A DNA stretch of 64,000 bases from Alteromonas portus (GTDB taxonomy: Bacteria > Pseudomonadota > Gammaproteobacteria > Enterobacterales > Alteromonadaceae), in NCBI RefSeq assembly GCF_005117025.1, contig NZ_SWCO01000001.1, forward strand, positions 496,001 to 560,000. The letters run 5' to 3'. Of the stretch, positions 63,122 through 64,000 are shown piece by piece. Made by a program: the position numbers and the translations under genes. Within the stretch, counting starts at the first letter, position 1; each line of letters opens with the position of its first letter. Under the pieces are notes generated by a model. That model made no database searches, was not told the origin of the DNA, and saw only the letters and a program-made list of their open reading frames with translations.

Positions 63122-63625
63122 GTGGAAATACCGAATATTCAAAATGGTCAGCCTTTTGCATCAAAAACAGGAATAGGTGTAACGACAGATAATGCTGCCA
63201 GTACTGTACCGCCGGTAAGGGATAATCTAAGTTCACCTAAGGAAGCGCAGAGCGGCGCTACTAATAATATAGACGAGCGTAATAAGACGTCATTAAGTCA
63301 GCAAGTTGAAGCTGAATTAGAGAACGAAAATTCGTCTCAAGGTTTATCTCAAGACGCCGATAACCAAGGTGGAGAGAGGAATGCTGCTAGTCTCGAAGAG
63401 GCAGTGGCAAAAGTTGAATCATTTCTAACTGTTCAAAACAGGGACTTAACTTTTTCAATCGACGAAAATACCAATCGTTCGGTAGTTACAGTTAAAGACG
63501 GTCAATCTGGAGACGTTATTCGGCAAATTCCTTCCGAGGAACTTTTGAAGCTTGCCGAAAGAATCCAGGAACTACAGCAGGATGTAGGGAATAGCGTAGG
63601 GGTGTTCATCAACAATCAGGTTTAA
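63122..63625 (+). CDS. flaG: FlaG family protein
   Basis: A 167-residue protein starting at GTG after a G-rich ribosome site. The N-terminal ~95 residues are polar and probably disordered. The C-terminal ~70 (LTFSIDENTNRSVVTVKDGQ, then VIRQIPSEELLKLAERIQE) are the FlaG domain, which influences filament length in related bacteria. It lies between flagellin 3 and fliD as usual. Confidence 0.9.
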   Translation: MEIPNIQNGQPFASKTGIGVTTDNAASTVPPVRDNLSSPKEAQSGATNNIDERNKTSLSQQVEAELENENSSQGLSQDADNQGGERNAASLEEAVAKVESFLTVQNRDLTFSIDENTNRSVVTVKDGQSGDVIRQIPSEELLKLAERIQELQQDVGNSVGVFINNQV

Positions 63626-63636
63626 TGAGGTAGGTT

Positions 63637-64000
63637 ATGACTATTCAGTCGCTAGGTGTAGGTTCAGGTTTAGCACTTGACGATCTTGTTCAGCAGCTCT
63701 TAGATGCAGAGAGATTGCCGAAAGAAGAAAGGCTAAACGCAAAAGAAGAGCAAATCGAAGCTGAAATATCTGGTCTTGGTCAAATCAAATCCAAGCTGTC
63801 AGATTTTAAGGATGCAGTAGACGATTTACGTAGCGATACTGATATTAATGGTCGAGAGCCTACAATTGTTAACCCTTCAGAAGATGACGACGTGTTATCG
63901 GCTGATGCGTCGAGCTCTGCCTTGCGCGGAAGTTACGATATTACCGTACAACAGCTTGCGTCAGGGAGTCGTATAACAACTGACGCCGGTGCATTTACTT
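63637..64000 (+). CDS. fliD: Flagellar filament cap protein FliD, 5' part only
   Basis: The frame opens at ATG 63637, 11 bases after the flaG stop with a GAGG ribosome site, and runs off the window after about 121 residues. The start SLGVGSGLALDDLVQQLLDAE is the FliD N-terminal axial helix, and LSADASSSALRGSYDITV matches the end of that domain. The cap folds flagellin at the filament tip. Confidence 0.9.
   Translation, partial: MTIQSLGVGSGLALDDLVQQLLDAERLPKEERLNAKEEQIEAEISGLGQIKSKLSDFKDAVDDLRSDTDINGREPTIVNPSEDDDVLSADASSSALRGSYDITVQQLASGSRITTDAGAFT

Overview
The window looks like chromosome of a marine gammaproteobacterium of the order Alteromonadales, most likely Alteromonas or a close relative. 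The basis is protein-level resemblance, a Vibrio/Shewanella/Alteromonas-type polar flagellar gene order (flgT, flgP, flgNMA, cheV-cheR, flgB to flgL, flagellins, flaG, fliD), sigma-54 and sigma-28 style flagellar promoters, and a Lap-type adhesin system. I ran no database search; names rest on motifs and gene order.

There are four blocks. (1) 1-4336, minus strand: a defence operon that runs off the left edge. In reading order it has a half-size type I specificity protein, HsdM, HsdS and a SIR2-like NAD-binding protein. No HsdR is visible. (2) 4527-12583, plus strand: a compact, AT-rich five-gene mobile-element core. It encodes a tyrosine recombinase, a giant second tyrosine recombinase with a cysteine cluster, two small coiled-coil proteins and a RecD2-like helicase. 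It ends 33 bp from the 3' end of an intact tRNA-Arg(CCT) gene (12617-12693). Just beyond lies a second, broken tRNA-Arg(CCT). Blocks 1 and 2 together look like a genomic island attached to a tRNA.

(3) 13101-40899: a complete c-di-GMP-controlled adhesion system. A 6290-residue repetitive surface adhesin (minus strand) carries a LapG-type TAAG site near its N terminus. Divergently transcribed is a type I secretion operon: a TolC-like outer membrane protein fused to an OmpA domain, a LapB-like ABC transporter, a HlyD/LapC-like adaptor and a LuxR-type regulator. Facing it are lapG (periplasmic protease) and lapD (degenerate GGDEF/EAL receptor). The expected behaviour, from the Lap family, is that high c-di-GMP makes LapD hold LapG so the adhesin stays on the cell, while low c-di-GMP releases LapG to clip it.

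(4) 41053-64000: polar flagellum and chemotaxis genes. Assembly proteins flgT and flgP lie under divergent candidate sigma-54 promoters, followed by flgA/flgM/flgN on the minus strand, cheV-cheR, a flgBCDE unit and a flgFGHIJKL unit (each with a sigma-54 promoter), then three short flagellin genes each with a sigma-28 promoter, flaG and the start of fliD. An unrecognised 324-residue protein sits in opposite orientation between flgL and the first flagellin. Surface attachment and motility loci are thus directly adjacent.
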